A stretch of DNA of 64,000 nt from Afipia sp. (GTDB taxonomy: Bacteria > Pseudomonadota > Alphaproteobacteria > Rhizobiales > Xanthobacteraceae). Below the pieces are notes generated by a model. The model searched no databases. It had not been told where the DNA came from and saw nothing but the letters and a program-made list of their open reading frames with translations. Position 1 is the stretch's first letter, and each line of letters starts with the position of its first letter. Position numbers and translations under genes: made by a program. Positions 34,220-44,234 of the stretch are shown here, in pieces. Location of the stretch: the NCBI GenBank assembly GCA_017308595.1, contig JAFKER010000006.1, forward strand, positions 1 to 64,000. The letters are read 5' to 3'.

Positions 34220-35038
34220 ATGAAAGCATCATCGACAATCAAGCTTGTCGTTCCCGGAGTCGCCGCACTGGTCGGCTGTCTCACGCTCCGGGACACATTG
34301 TCTCCCTCACCTGCGATTGCGGACGCACGCAGCATCGGAGCGAGTCAACGCGCTGAGAAGAAGTCTTTTACCGATAGCCAGATCATCGACGGCTTCCTGA
34401 AGACGGCCTTCGGCGCTGAGTACCATCTTGCCGGACGGGTCGACCGCATCCGCAAGTATCAGATGCCGGTGCGAGTCTTCGTCGACGGCTCGATCCGCGC
34501 CGATCGGCACAAACAGATCGGCAAGGTCGTCCGCGATATTGCCGCGCGCATTCAGCACCTCGACATCGCCGTGGCAAATGAGCGCGATCACGCCAATATC
34601 ATCATCACGCTGGTGCGCGACCGCGATCTTCAGAAAACCATCTCATCTTTCTACGGACCGGAGAAGGCCAAGGAAATCCATGACTCACTGGATCCGCAGT
34701 GCCTGTCCGGATTCCGCAAGAACGAGAATTACGAAATCCAGGGATCGGACGTGATCCTCACCGTCGACAACGGCGACTTCGTGTTTCTCGATTGCGCCTA
34801 TGAAGAACTGCTGCAGTCGCTTGGACCGATCAACGACACCGACACCGTGCCGTGGACAATGTTCAACGATCAGGTCTCGATGGGCTATTTCGGCGTCTAC
34901 GACCAGTACATCCTGAACATCCTCTACGATCCCCGCATCAAGGCGGGGATGACGGTCGATGAGGTGCGTGCCGTTCTGCCATCAGTGCTGCCGGACGTGC
35001 GGGCGTGGGTGGCGAAGATCAACGATTTGCCGAAATAG
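34220..35038 (+). CDS. DUF2927 family exported protein
   Basis: The 272-aa protein has an N-terminal hydrophobic segment (IKLVVPGVAALVGCLTL) that is a signal peptide or anchor. A DUF2927 body follows: FVDGSIRADRHKQIGKVV, HANIIITLVRDRDL, and the conserved end CAYEELLQSLGPINDTDTVP then YDQYILNILYDPRIKAGM. The biochemical function of DUF2927 is unknown. It is followed by a palindromic repeat element and then the convergent ivd gene. Confidence 0.8.
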   Translation: MKASSTIKLVVPGVAALVGCLTLRDTLSPSPAIADARSIGASQRAEKKSFTDSQIIDGFLKTAFGAEYHLAGRVDRIRKYQMPVRVFVDGSIRADRHKQIGKVVRDIAARIQHLDIAVANERDHANIIITLVRDRDLQKTISSFYGPEKAKEIHDSLDPQCLSGFRKNENYEIQGSDVILTVDNGDFVFLDCAYEELLQSLGPINDTDTVPWTMFNDQVSMGYFGVYDQYILNILYDPRIKAGMTVDEVRAVLPSVLPDVRAWVAKINDLPK

Positions 35039-35043
35039 CTTCG

Positions 35044-35155
35044 CGGTCATTCCCGACAGGCAGCACAGCAAACTGATCCGGAATCCCGATAAGTTCGCGG
35101 ACATAATTTCCGGATTCCGGGTTCGCTCGCAAGCGCTCGCGCCCCGGAATGACCG
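35044..35155. repeat. Extragenic palindromic element
   Basis: CGGTCATTCC and GGAATGACCG bound the element, with an inner pair ATCCGGAAT / ATTTCCGGAT. It fills the gap between two convergent genes. Elements ending in this CATTCC...GGAATG pattern are common in Bradyrhizobium and Rhodopseudomonas genomes. Confidence 0.7.
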
Positions 35156-35168
35156 GATCAGCAAACGA

Positions 35169-36341
35169 TCACGCCGTCTTTTCGAACAGCTCGCGCCCGA
35201 TCAGCATGCGCCGTATTTCGCTGGTGCCCGCACCGATCTCATAGAGCTTGGCATCGCGCAGCAGCCGTCCGGTGGGATAGTCGTTGATGTAGCCATTGCC
35301 GCCAAGCAGCTGAATCGCATCCAGAGCACATTGCGTGGCGCGTTCCGCAGCGTAGAGAATCGCACCGGCCGCGTCCTCGCGCGTGGTCTCGCCGCGATCG
35401 CACGCTTTCGCGACGGCATAGACGTAGGCGCGCGAGGCATTCATCGTCACGTACATGTCGGCGACCTTGCCCTGCACGAGCTGGAAGCTGCCGATCGCCT
35501 GGCCGAACTGCTTGCGCTCGTGGACATAGGGCATCACCACGTCGAGACAGGCCTGCATGATGCCGAGCGGCCCGGCCGCCAGCACCGCGCGCTCATAGTC
35601 GAGGCCTGACATCAGCACATTGACACCGCGCCCGACATTCCCGAGCACGTTTTCTTCAGGCACCTCGCAGTCCTCGAACACCAGTTCGCAAGTGTCGGAG
35701 CCACGCATACCGAGCTTGTCGAGCTTCTGCGCCGTCGAGAAACCCTTCATCCCCTTTTCGATCAGAAACGCGGTCATGCCGCGCGGCCCTGCCGCAGGGT
35801 CGGTCTTGGCGTAAACCACGAGCGTTTCGGCGATTGGACCGTTAGTGATCCACATCTTGTTGCCGTTGATGACGTAACGGTCACCCTTCTTGTCCGCGCG
35901 CGTCTTCATCGACACCACATCAGAACCTGCACCCGGTTCCGACATCGCCAGCGCACCGACATGTTCTCCCGAAATCAGCTTCGGGAGATATTTGCGCTTC
36001 TGGGCTTCGTTGCCGTTACGGCGGATCTGGTTGACGCAGAGATTCGAATGCGCGCCATAAGAAAGGCCGACTGAAGCCGAACCGCGCGAAATTTCTTCCA
36101 TCGCGATGCAATGCTCAAGGTATCCGAGACCCGCGCCGCCGTACTCTTCCTCAACGGTGACGCCGAGCAGACCGAGGGCACCCAGCTTGGGCCAGAGATC
36201 GCGCGGAAACTGATTGCTCTTGTCGATTTCTTCGGCGCGCGGCGCGATCTCGTTGGCCGAGAAATCGCGAACAGTGTCGCGAATGGCATCCGCCGTCTCG
36301 CCGAGATCAAAATTGAAAACACCGTGCGCGTTCGAAATCAT
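35169..36341 (-). CDS. ivd: Isovaleryl-CoA dehydrogenase
   Basis: IVD oxidises isovaleryl-CoA to 3-methylcrotonyl-CoA in leucine breakdown, passing electrons from FAD to ETF. The frame opens at 36674, but family members start at [15 protein letters not shown] (36341), giving 390 aa; the extra 111 residues have no similarity to the family. Marks: [36 protein letters not shown], the catalytic Glu in [14 protein letters not shown], and [19 protein letters not shown] at the end. No methylcrotonyl-CoA carboxylase genes follow in the window, which is unusual for ivd. Confidence 0.88.
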   Translation of the reverse strand: MISNAHGVFNFDLGETADAIRDTVRDFSANEIAPRAEEIDKSNQFPRDLWPKLGALGLLGVTVEEEYGGAGLGYLEHCIAMEEISRGSASVGLSYGAHSNLCVNQIRRNGNEAQKRKYLPKLISGEHVGALAMSEPGAGSDVVSMKTRADKKGDRYVINGNKMWITNGPIAETLVVYAKTDPAAGPRGMTAFLIEKGMKGFSTAQKLDKLGMRGSDTCELVFEDCEVPEENVLGNVGRGVNVLMSGLDYERAVLAAGPLGIMQACLDVVMPYVHERKQFGQAIGSFQLVQGKVADMYVTMNASRAYVYAVAKACDRGETTREDAAGAILYAAERATQCALDAIQLLGGNGYINDYPTGRLLRDAKLYEIGAGTSEIRRMLIGRELFEKTA

Positions 36342-36482
36342 AGACGTTCTCCCAGAGGCTCGTAACGAGCCGGCGATTATTGGGCCGGACATTGCCACGG
36401 GCAGGTTGCGGGGAGAAGGGCCGGAGGCGGGGAAAGATTTTCGGCAAAATGTCGCCTGGCTGACATTTCGCGGCCAGAGTCC

Positions 36483-36554
36483 GTCGCGCCCGGGCTCGTC
36501 CCCGGCATCCATCTCTTTGGGTTTTGCAAGCGAGAAGCAAGACGTGGATGGCCG
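36483..36554. repeat. Extragenic palindromic (REP-like) element
   Basis: A GC-rich palindrome (GCCCGGGCTCGTCCCCGGC) is followed by ATCCATC and, after about 30 bases, GTGGATGGCC. This matches a repeat type familiar from Bradyrhizobium-group genomes. It lies between ivd and the downstream end of the chemoreceptor gene. Confidence 0.65.
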
Positions 36555-36597
36555 AGGAAGGGATATTCGTCGCTCCCGGCACAACGCATACGCAGTG

Positions 36598-38079
36598 CTA
36601 CGCCAGCAGGCGCGACGCATCCCTGACTTTGCGGGTCGACTCGTCGACAGATCGCGTCGCCTGGGCGATGTCATTCATATTGGCGTTGATATCGGTCACG
36701 CCCTTGGCGGCCACCTGCATGTTGGATGAGATGCTCTGCGTCACCGAGGCCTGTTCCTCGACCGAGGCCGCGATCGCCGCCGAGATTTCGTTGATGCGCG
36801 AAATTGTCTGACTGATCGCCTCGATGACGGTGACGGCGCTGGTTGTGGTGCCCTGAACCTCGGCGATCTGCGCGCTGATTTCATCGGTCGCCTTGGCGGT
36901 CTGGGTGGCGAGGCTCTTCACTTCCGACGCCACCACGGCAAATCCCCTGCCCGCGTCGCCGGCGCGCGCCGCCTCGATCGTCGCATTCAGCGCGAGCAGA
37001 TTGGTCTGTTCGGCAATGTTGTTGATCAGCTTGACCACATCCCCGATCTTCTGGGCGGCCGTCGCAAGGCCGGACACAATGGCGCTGGTCTCGTTGGCCT
37101 GCTGCACCGCCTGCAACGAAATGTTGAGTGCGTCCGAAGCCTGACGGCTGATTTCGCTGACAGATGCCGCAAGCTCCTCCGCACCGGATGCAACCGCCTG
37201 CATATTGGAAGATGTCTGCGTCGAGGCGCTCGCCGCGGACGTCACGCGCTCGGATGTGGAAGCCACGGCCTCGGTGATCATTCCGAGATCAGCATCAATG
37301 GACTTCTGCACTTCGCCGCGCCGGAGCCGATCCTCGACCTGGGCCGTCGTATCGGTGGCGAACTTGACGACCTTCACGAGCTTTCCATCAGCGCCGCGGA
37401 TCGGATTGTAGGACGCCTGAATCCAGATGGCCTTGCCTCCCTTGGCAATCCGCTTGTACTCGGCAGCCTGATAGTCTCCGCGGCGCAGCGCCTCCCAAAA
37501 CCCGCGATAAGCGGCGCTGTCGCGATATTCCGGCTCGATGAACATGCTGTGATGCTTGCCCCGGATTTCATCCAGCTGGTAACCGACCGTCTTGAGGAAG
37601 TTCTCGTTCGCCGTGATCACGATGCCGTCGAGATTGAATTCAATCACCGCCTGCGATTTCTGAATCGCCGCGATCTGGCCTTCACAGTCGGCGCTGCGCA
37701 GCTTCTGCTCGGTGATGTCGGCTGCGAATTTCACGATCTTGAATGGCTTGCCGCTGCGGTTGAGCAGCGGATTGTAGGAAGCCTGAATCCAGACCTGCCG
37801 CCCGCCCTTTGCGATGCGCGGGAATTCGCCCGCCTGAAACTCGCCTCGGCGCAACCCCTCCCAGAACTGGCGGTACTGGGCCTGATCCCGCAGTTCAGGC
37901 TCGACAAACATGCTGTGATGCTTGCCTGCGATCTCATCCAGCCGATAACCCATGGCATCCAGGAAATTCTGGTTGGCGGTCACAATGGTGCCATCGAGGT
38001 TAAACTCGATAATCGCCTGCGATCTGGCGAGCGCCTCTTGTTTCGCTGCAAGTTCCTGAGAAGATTTGAACAATTGCAT
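36598..38079 (-). CDS. Soluble chemoreceptor with two PAS domains
   Basis: The 493-aa protein has two tandem PAS domains (about 15-125 and 140-250). Both carry the same signature ([23 protein letters not shown] / [19 protein letters not shown]). A methyl-accepting signalling domain follows, with the hairpin tip core [20 protein letters not shown] and [19 protein letters not shown]. No membrane helix is present, so it senses an internal signal, perhaps redox or a haem ligand as in Aer or BdlA relatives. It is 13 kb from the che operon and may feed it. The two PAS copies look like a recent duplication. Confidence 0.9.
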   Translation of the reverse strand: MQLFKSSQELAAKQEALARSQAIIEFNLDGTIVTANQNFLDAMGYRLDEIAGKHHSMFVEPELRDQAQYRQFWEGLRRGEFQAGEFPRIAKGGRQVWIQASYNPLLNRSGKPFKIVKFAADITEQKLRSADCEGQIAAIQKSQAVIEFNLDGIVITANENFLKTVGYQLDEIRGKHHSMFIEPEYRDSAAYRGFWEALRRGDYQAAEYKRIAKGGKAIWIQASYNPIRGADGKLVKVVKFATDTTAQVEDRLRRGEVQKSIDADLGMITEAVASTSERVTSAASASTQTSSNMQAVASGAEELAASVSEISRQASDALNISLQAVQQANETSAIVSGLATAAQKIGDVVKLINNIAEQTNLLALNATIEAARAGDAGRGFAVVASEVKSLATQTAKATDEISAQIAEVQGTTTSAVTVIEAISQTISRINEISAAIAASVEEQASVTQSISSNMQVAAKGVTDINANMNDIAQATRSVDESTRKVRDASRLLA

Positions 38080-38161
38080 TTTCTATGCCCCTGGGTCAGA
38101 TCGACGCAGCTAGGCTAAGGGTTAACTGGTTAAACAACTTTTACGGGAAGATATTTGTAAT

Positions 38162-38180
38162 GGTTCCCTCTGATGGAACC
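38162..38180. promoter_or_regulatory. Inverted repeat upstream of the CYP153 operon
   Basis: GGTTCC and GGAACC flank CTCTGAT in the 230-bp gap between the divergent chemoreceptor and the first P450 gene. A nearby GGTTAACTGGTTAA (about 38120) is a second repetitive stretch. Either could be a regulator's site; no regulator is adjacent. Confidence 0.4.
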
Positions 38181-38309
38181 GGGATTTAGCTACCGCGCGC
38201 CTTTGGAGCGGCAAAACTCCGGCTTGCCGGACCGGGGACGACGCGATGTAATTCTCCCGACACAGCATCCGGGACCAACCCACGGACGCGGTCGAAAGGG
38301 AGAAGCGCG

Positions 38310-39581
38310 ATGCACGGCACGCTCGATCTTGCGCGGCAATCCGAGCTGGAGGCCGCGCGGGACAAGGCCTATTCAACCCCCCTTTCGGAATTCAATCCCG
38401 GCGACCCCGACCGCTTCCGCGACGATACGTTCTGGCCGTACTTCGAGCGGCTGCGGAAGGAAGACCCGGTCCATTACTGCAAGGACAGCCAGTTCGGCGC
38501 GTACTGGTCGGTCATGAAGTACAACGACATCATGCATGTCGAAACCAATCACCAGATCTACTCATCCGAGGCGAGCCTCGGCGGCATTACCATCCGCGAC
38601 GCGCCGCCTGAATTCCGCCGCCCGATGTTCATTGCGATGGATCAGCCCAAGCACGGCGCCCAGCGCAAGACGGTCGCGCCGATGTTCACCCCGACCCATC
38701 TCGACCAGCTTGCCCACATCATCCGCCAACGTGCCGCGCAATGCCTGGATGCACTGCCCCGCAACGCCACCTTCGATTGGGTCGATCGGGTCTCGATCGA
38801 ACTCACCACACAAATGCTCGCAACCCTGTTCGATTTTCCCTGGGAGGATCGCCGTAAGCTGACACGGTGGTCCGACGTCGCCACGGCGCTGCCCGGCAAC
38901 ACCGAGATCATCGCATCCGAGGATGCCCGGCAGGCAGAGTTGCAGGAATGCGCGGCCTATTTCTCAAAGCTCTGGAACGAGCGGATCAACGCCGAACCGA
39001 AAAATGATCTCATTTCGATGATGGCGCATTCGGAAGCCACCCGCGACATGGACCCCAAGACGTTTCTGGGAAATCTCATTCTCCTGATCGTCGGCGGCAA
39101 CGACACCACCCGCAATTCCCTTTCCGGCGGTCTTTACGCACTGAACCAGAATCCGCGCGAATACCAGAAGCTGCGCGACAACCACGCTCTGGTCGACAGC
39201 ATGGTGCCCGAAGTCATCCGCTGGCAGACACCGCTGGCGCACATGCGCCGCACCGCCTTGCAGGACACCGAGCTGCGCGGCAAGCGGATCAAGAAAGGCG
39301 ACAAGGTCGTGATGTGGTACGTCTCGGGCAACCGCGACGACGAGGTGATCGAAAAGCCGGACAGCTTCATCATTGATCGCGCACGGCCCCGACAACACCT
39401 GTCCTTCGGCTTCGGCATCCATCGCTGCGTTGGAATTCGCCTAGCGGAATTGCAGTTGAAAATCGTCTGGGAGGAGATTCTCAAGCGCTACGGCAATATC
39501 GAAGTGGTGGAGCCGCCGCATCGGGTGTATTCCAGTTTCGTCAAGGGCTACGAGACCCTTCCGGTGCGGCTGGCGTCATAG
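38310..39581 (+). CDS. Cytochrome P450, CYP153A-type alkane hydroxylase
   Basis: CYP153A enzymes hydroxylate the terminal carbon of medium-chain alkanes. The 423-aa protein closely follows the family: KYNDIMHVETN, GGITIRDAPP, TLFDFPWEDRRKLTRWSDV, the I-helix LLIVGGNDTTRNSLSGGLYA, the E-x-x-R in VPEVIRWQTPL, and haem Cys373 in FGFGIHRCVG. It has no membrane helix, so it is soluble. A ferredoxin and ferredoxin reductase are needed but are not encoded nearby. GGGAG precedes the ATG. A paralogue follows 79 bp downstream. Confidence 0.93.
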   Translation: MHGTLDLARQSELEAARDKAYSTPLSEFNPGDPDRFRDDTFWPYFERLRKEDPVHYCKDSQFGAYWSVMKYNDIMHVETNHQIYSSEASLGGITIRDAPPEFRRPMFIAMDQPKHGAQRKTVAPMFTPTHLDQLAHIIRQRAAQCLDALPRNATFDWVDRVSIELTTQMLATLFDFPWEDRRKLTRWSDVATALPGNTEIIASEDARQAELQECAAYFSKLWNERINAEPKNDLISMMAHSEATRDMDPKTFLGNLILLIVGGNDTTRNSLSGGLYALNQNPREYQKLRDNHALVDSMVPEVIRWQTPLAHMRRTALQDTELRGKRIKKGDKVVMWYVSGNRDDEVIEKPDSFIIDRARPRQHLSFGFGIHRCVGIRLAELQLKIVWEEILKRYGNIEVVEPPHRVYSSFVKGYETLPVRLAS

Positions 39582-39660
39582 CAAAGCCGGCATCCGGCAA
39601 TAAAAGCGGGCGTCAAACGCGCTCATCACGTCTTGAGGTTCTGGGATAAGGAAGCGAACG

Positions 39661-40926
39661 ATGCACGGAACGATCAGCATGGCCCGCGACGAGCGCCAGA
39701 AGGCAGCCCGCGAGAAAGCCTATTCGATGCCGCTGTCGGAATTCCACGTCGGCGCGCCTGAGCTGTTTCGCAGCGACACGCTGTGGCCCTACTTCGAACG
39801 GCTGCGCAAGGAAGAGCCGGTGCATTACTGCACGACCTGCCCGGTCGGCGATTACTGGTCGGTGACCAAATACAACGACATCATGCATGTCGACACCAAT
39901 GCCGGCATTTTCTCGTCGGACGTGAAATATGGCGGCATCAGCCTGCGCGACGTAAGCGAGAATTATAACTGGCCGAGCTTCATCGCGATGGACGAGCCGA
40001 AGCACGGGCCGCAGCGCAAGACCGTGCAGCCGATGTTCACACCGGTGCATCTCGACCGGCTCGCCCTTCTCATTCGCGAACGGTCCGCGACGATCCTCGA
40101 CAATCTGCCGCGCAACGAAACCTTCAATTGGGTCGATCGCGTCTCCATTGAACTCACCACGCAGATGCTGGCGACGTTGTTCGATTTCCCGTGGGAAGAC
40201 CGCCGGATGCTGACGCGCTGGTCGGACCTGTCCACGGCGCTGCCAAAGAGCGGCATCTATGAGAGCGAGGAGCAGCGCCTGCGCGAGCTCGGCGAATGCG
40301 CCGACTATTTCACACGCCTGTGGAACGAACGCGTCAAGAACCCGGGCAACGACCTGATCTCGATGATGGCGCACAGCGACGCCACGCGCGAGATGAACCG
40401 GGATGAGTTGCTCGGCAACCTGATCCTCCTGATCGTTGGCGGCAACGACACCACTCGCAATTCCATGAGCGGCTCCGTGCTGGCGCTGAACGAAAACCCC
40501 GATCAATACGACAAGCTGCGCGACAACCACGCATTGATCGAGAGCTTCGTGCCGGAAGTGATCCGCTGGCAGACACCGCTGGCACATATGCGCCGCACAG
40601 CGCTTCAGGACACCGAACTTGGCGGCAAGACAATCAAGAAGGGCGACCGCGTCGTGATGTGGTACGTCTCCGGCAACCGCGACGGCGAGATGATCGAGAA
40701 TCCCGACAGCTTCATCATCGACCGCGCGCGTCCGCGCACGCACATGTCGTTCGGCTTCGGCATTCATCGCTGCGTCGGCATGCGGCTGGCCGATCTTCAG
40801 CTCAAGATCATCTGGGAAGAAATCCTCAAGCGCTTCGACAATATCGAAGTGGTGGGCGAGCCCAAGCGAATCTACTCGAGCTTCGTGAAGGGCTACGAGG
40901 AACTCCCGGTCCGCATCAACGCCTGA
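39661..40926 (+). CDS. Cytochrome P450, CYP153A-type, second copy
   Basis: A 421-aa paralogue of the preceding P450. The same blocks are present: SVTKYNDIMHVDTN, TLFDFPWEDRRMLTRWSDL, LLIVGGNDTTRNSMSGSVLA, FVPEVIRWQTPLAHMRRTA and haem Cys371 in FGFGIHRCVGMRLADLQ. The two copies share long identical runs but differ in the substrate-facing loop after GGI (SLRDVSENYNWPS here against TIRDAPPEFRRPM), which fits divergence in chain-length preference. AAGGAAG precedes the ATG. The acyl-CoA dehydrogenase gene follows after 130 bp. Confidence 0.93.
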   Translation: MHGTISMARDERQKAAREKAYSMPLSEFHVGAPELFRSDTLWPYFERLRKEEPVHYCTTCPVGDYWSVTKYNDIMHVDTNAGIFSSDVKYGGISLRDVSENYNWPSFIAMDEPKHGPQRKTVQPMFTPVHLDRLALLIRERSATILDNLPRNETFNWVDRVSIELTTQMLATLFDFPWEDRRMLTRWSDLSTALPKSGIYESEEQRLRELGECADYFTRLWNERVKNPGNDLISMMAHSDATREMNRDELLGNLILLIVGGNDTTRNSMSGSVLALNENPDQYDKLRDNHALIESFVPEVIRWQTPLAHMRRTALQDTELGGKTIKKGDRVVMWYVSGNRDGEMIENPDSFIIDRARPRTHMSFGFGIHRCVGMRLADLQLKIIWEEILKRFDNIEVVGEPKRIYSSFVKGYEELPVRINA

Positions 40927-41056
40927 CCGCATTTGATGCCATCGTCCGAGGCGCGCATCTTGCGGCCACTGGCTGCGCCACGGATGCAATTTCGGAATAT
41001 GGCTGCGCGTCCCAAACCGCTGGAACATAGGCTGGCGATCTGCCAAACACATTGAC

Positions 41057-42220
41057 ATGACACATCACGAGCAAGATTTTTCCGATATCCGCGAATCCGT
41101 TGCAAAGCTTTGCGCGCAATTCCCCGGCGAATACTGGCGCAAGCTGGACCGGGAGATGGCCTACCCGAAGGAATTCGTGCAGGCGCTGATCGACGCAGGT
41201 TACCTGTCGGTGCTGATCCCCGAAGAATACGGCGGCTCAGGCCTGAAGTTGTCGGCGGCGGCGGCGATCCTCGAAGAAATCCAGCGCTCCGGCTGCAACG
41301 GCGGCGCCACCCATGCCCAGATGTACACCATGGGCACGCTGCTGCGGCACGGCAGCGAAGAGCAGAAATCCAAGTGGCTGCCGCGCATCGCCTCCGGCGA
41401 ACTGCGTTTGCAGGCCTTCGGCGTCACCGAGCCGACCAGCGGCACCGACACCACCTCGCTCAAGACGTTCGCGAAGCGTGAAGGCGACCACTACGTCGTT
41501 AACGGCCAGAAGATCTGGACCAGCCGCGCAGAGTATTCCGATCTGATGATCCTGCTCGCGCGCACCACGCCGAAGGAGCAGGCTGCCAAGCGCACCGATG
41601 GCCTGTCGGTTTTCATCGTGGACATGCAGGCAGCGAAGAAGTCCGGCGGGCTCACGATCCGGCCGATCCGCACCATGATGAACCATGCCACCACGGAAGT
41701 GTTCTTCGACAACATGAAGGTGCCTGCCGAAAACCTGATCGGCGAGGAAGGCAAGGGCTTCCGCTACATCCTCTCGGGCATGAACGCGGAGCGCATCCTG
41801 ATTGCGGCGGAATGCGTCGGCGACGCCAAGTGGTTTATCAAGAAGGCCAGCGACTACGCCAAGGAACGCACGGTGTTTGGCCGCCCGATCGGCCAGAACC
41901 AGGGCATTCAGTTTCCGATTGCAAAATCCTACGCCAACATGCGCGCCGCTGAACTGATGGTGAAGGAAGCCACCCGCCTTTATGAAGCAGGCAAGGATTG
42001 CGGCGCGGAAGCCAATATGGCGAAGATGCTCGCGGCCGATGCCTCGTTCGAAGCGGCCAATGCCTGCATTCAAACCCATGGCGGTTTCGGCTTCGCGGAA
42101 GAGTACGACGTCGAGCGCAAGTTCCGCGAGACACGGCTCTATTCGGTGGCGCCGATTTCCACCAACCTGATCCTGTCGCATCTGTCCGAGCATGTGCTCG
42201 GGATGCCGCGCTCTTACTGA
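41057..42220 (+). CDS. Acyl-CoA dehydrogenase
   Basis: A 387-aa FAD-dependent acyl-CoA dehydrogenase. Family marks: LIPEEYGGSGLKLSAAAA, AFGVTEPTSGTDTTSLKT, NGQKIWTSRAEYSDLMILLA, AENLIGEEGKGFRYILSGMN and NACIQTHGGFGFAEEYDVER near the end. It catalyses alpha,beta-desaturation of an acyl-CoA; the chain length cannot be read. It lies 3 bases before the CoA-transferase gene and follows the two P450s on the same strand. Confidence 0.9.
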   Translation: MTHHEQDFSDIRESVAKLCAQFPGEYWRKLDREMAYPKEFVQALIDAGYLSVLIPEEYGGSGLKLSAAAAILEEIQRSGCNGGATHAQMYTMGTLLRHGSEEQKSKWLPRIASGELRLQAFGVTEPTSGTDTTSLKTFAKREGDHYVVNGQKIWTSRAEYSDLMILLARTTPKEQAAKRTDGLSVFIVDMQAAKKSGGLTIRPIRTMMNHATTEVFFDNMKVPAENLIGEEGKGFRYILSGMNAERILIAAECVGDAKWFIKKASDYAKERTVFGRPIGQNQGIQFPIAKSYANMRAAELMVKEATRLYEAGKDCGAEANMAKMLAADASFEAANACIQTHGGFGFAEEYDVERKFRETRLYSVAPISTNLILSHLSEHVLGMPRSY

Positions 42221-42223
42221 GAT

Positions 42224-43348
42224 ATGCCTATGCTACCGCTTGAAGGACTGACCGTCATCGCCGTCGAGCAGGCGGTGGCTGCGCCGTTCTGTACCTCCCG
42301 CCTCGCCGACGCCGGGGCGACCGTCTACAAGGTCGAGCGGCCGGAGGGCGATTTCGCCCGCGGCTACGACGCTGCAGCCAAGGGACAGAGCAGCTATTTC
42401 GTCTGGCTCAACCGCGGCAAGAAATCCGTGGTGATCGATCTCGCCACCGACGACGGACGTAAGACACTCGAGAAGTTGATCGCGGGCGCGGACGTGCTGG
42501 TGCAGAATCTCAAGCCCGGCTCGATGGACAAGCTCGGCTTCACCCGCGAGCGGCTGCGCAAGGATTATCCCGGCCTCATCATCTGCACCATCTCAGGTTA
42601 CGGCGACGAAGGCCCCTATGCCGAGCGCAAGGCTTATGATCTTCTGATTCAGGCTGAGAGCGGCCTCGCCTCGATCACCGGCGGCCCGGAAACGCCGGCG
42701 CGTGTCGGCCTCTCCATTGTCGATATCGCCACCGGCGCGACGGCGCATGCCGCGATCCTCGAAGCACTGATCGGGCGCACCAAGACTGGTCAGGGCGCGG
42801 ACATCCGCATTTCGATGTTCGACGTGATGGCCGACTGGCTGACGGTGCCCCTGCTCAATGCCGAGAACGGCCAGCCGCCGAAGCGCATGGGTCTCGCCCA
42901 CACCTCGATCGCCCCTTACGGCGTATTCCGCTCCAGGGACGGCCGCGACATCCTGATCTCGATTCAAAGCGAGCGCGAGTGGAAGAAGCTCTGCACCGAA
43001 GTCCTCAACATGCCGGACCTGCCGAACGATCCGCGTTTCGCGTCCATGGTGGAGCGCGTGAAGAATCGCAAGCTGACCGACGATACGGTTGCTGGCGTGT
43101 TCGCGACAATGACGCGCGACGACCTGATCCAGCGGCTGAACGATTCAGATATCGCCTTCGCCGAGGTCAACACCATGGATGACCTGTCGAAGCATCCGCA
43201 TCTGCGCCGCATCGAGGTCGGGACACCCAATGGCGTCGTTGCCTATCCTGCGCCCGCATCCATCGTCGTCGGCGAGCAGCGGCCCTATGGCACTGTACCG
43301 CCGGTCGGTGACGCGACCCATGAAATCTCGCAGGGGAAAAAGTCATGA
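42224..43348 (+). CDS. CaiB/BaiF (class III) CoA-transferase
   Basis: The 374-aa protein has the class III CoA-transferase fold: LPLEGLTVIAVEQAVAAPFC, KVERPEGDFARGY, SSYFVWLNRGKKSVVIDL and GLSIVDIATGATAHAAILEA, in which the Asp is the expected acyl-carrying residue. It would move CoA between an acyl-CoA and a free acid. Its start is 4 bases after the acyl-CoA dehydrogenase stop and its end overlaps the hydratase start (ATGA), so the three are translationally coupled. Confidence 0.9.
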   Translation: MPMLPLEGLTVIAVEQAVAAPFCTSRLADAGATVYKVERPEGDFARGYDAAAKGQSSYFVWLNRGKKSVVIDLATDDGRKTLEKLIAGADVLVQNLKPGSMDKLGFTRERLRKDYPGLIICTISGYGDEGPYAERKAYDLLIQAESGLASITGGPETPARVGLSIVDIATGATAHAAILEALIGRTKTGQGADIRISMFDVMADWLTVPLLNAENGQPPKRMGLAHTSIAPYGVFRSRDGRDILISIQSEREWKKLCTEVLNMPDLPNDPRFASMVERVKNRKLTDDTVAGVFATMTRDDLIQRLNDSDIAFAEVNTMDDLSKHPHLRRIEVGTPNGVVAYPAPASIVVGEQRPYGTVPPVGDATHEISQGKKS

Positions 43349-44196
43349 CCGCAAAGCCCGATATCGACCATCTGCGCCAATGGATCGGCCGGACACAGGA
43401 AGCGTCCGACATCATCACCGCACAACTGGTCAAGGGTCTGCGCGCGACGCTGTTCCTCGACATCGGCAATCCCGCTGAGGGCGACATCGCGCCATACACG
43501 ACGCACTGGTGTCTCGCCCAGCCGGTCGCGCCAATGAACGAGATCGGCACCGACGGTCACCCTACGCGCGGCGGATTTCTTCCGCCCGTGCCGTTGCCGC
43601 GCCGGATGTGGGCGGGCGGACAGATCGAATTCATCGATCCGCTGCGCGTCGGCGACACGGTGACGCGCGCATCGCGCATTTCGGACGTGACGTTGAAGTC
43701 GGGTTCGACCGGCACGCTCTGCTTCGTCTCGGTGGATCACACCATTACCACGCCGCGCGGCGTCGCCATCCGCGAACGTCATGACATCGTGTATCGCGAC
43801 ATGCCCCCGCCCGGCGACAAGCCCGCCGCCGCGCCTGCGCCAGCGCCCACAGGAAAAATCCGCGAAGCTCACATGGCCGATCCGGTCCTGCTGTTCCGCT
43901 ACTCGGCGCTGACCTTCAACGGCCACCGCATTCACTACGACCGCGACTACGTCACCAAGGTCGAGGGCTATCCGGGCCTGATCGTGCATGGCCCGCTGCA
44001 GGCCTCGCTGCTGATCGAATTCGCGGCGCGCCAGCGCGGCAACAAGCCGCCTCAGAAATTTGTCTATCGCGGCGTCAATCCGCTGTTCGATGGCGCGGAG
44101 TTCAGCGTCAACGGCAACGAGACGGATGCAGGGCTCGAGGTCTGGACCGCGAACGCTTCGGGCGCGCCGACCATGAAGGGCACCGCGAGCTGGTAA
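43345..44196 (+). CDS. MaoC-like / FAS1-type hydratase-dehydratase
   Basis: The 283-aa protein has two hotdog halves. The N-terminal half is FAS1-dehydratase-like (PRRMWAGGQIEFIDPLRVGD). The C-terminal half is MaoC-like, with LLFRYSALTFNGHRIHYDRD (the hydratase motif with Asp/His) and GLIVHGPLQASLLIEFA. It resembles mesaconyl-C4-CoA or itaconyl-CoA hydratases and related enzymes. It is coupled to the CoA-transferase by ATGA, suggesting that both act on the same CoA ester. The substrate is unknown. Confidence 0.85.
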   Translation: MTAKPDIDHLRQWIGRTQEASDIITAQLVKGLRATLFLDIGNPAEGDIAPYTTHWCLAQPVAPMNEIGTDGHPTRGGFLPPVPLPRRMWAGGQIEFIDPLRVGDTVTRASRISDVTLKSGSTGTLCFVSVDHTITTPRGVAIRERHDIVYRDMPPPGDKPAAAPAPAPTGKIREAHMADPVLLFRYSALTFNGHRIHYDRDYVTKVEGYPGLIVHGPLQASLLIEFAARQRGNKPPQKFVYRGVNPLFDGAEFSVNGNETDAGLEVWTANASGAPTMKGTASW

Positions 44197-44234
44197 CAAT
44201 TTCGACCGCGCTTCAATCCAACACCATCCACAAT

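Noticed and set aside
35169-36674. Longer 501-aa start for isovaleryl-CoA dehydrogenase
   Set aside because: The extra 111 residues are unlike the family and partly cover a repeat element; the start at 36341 fits family length.
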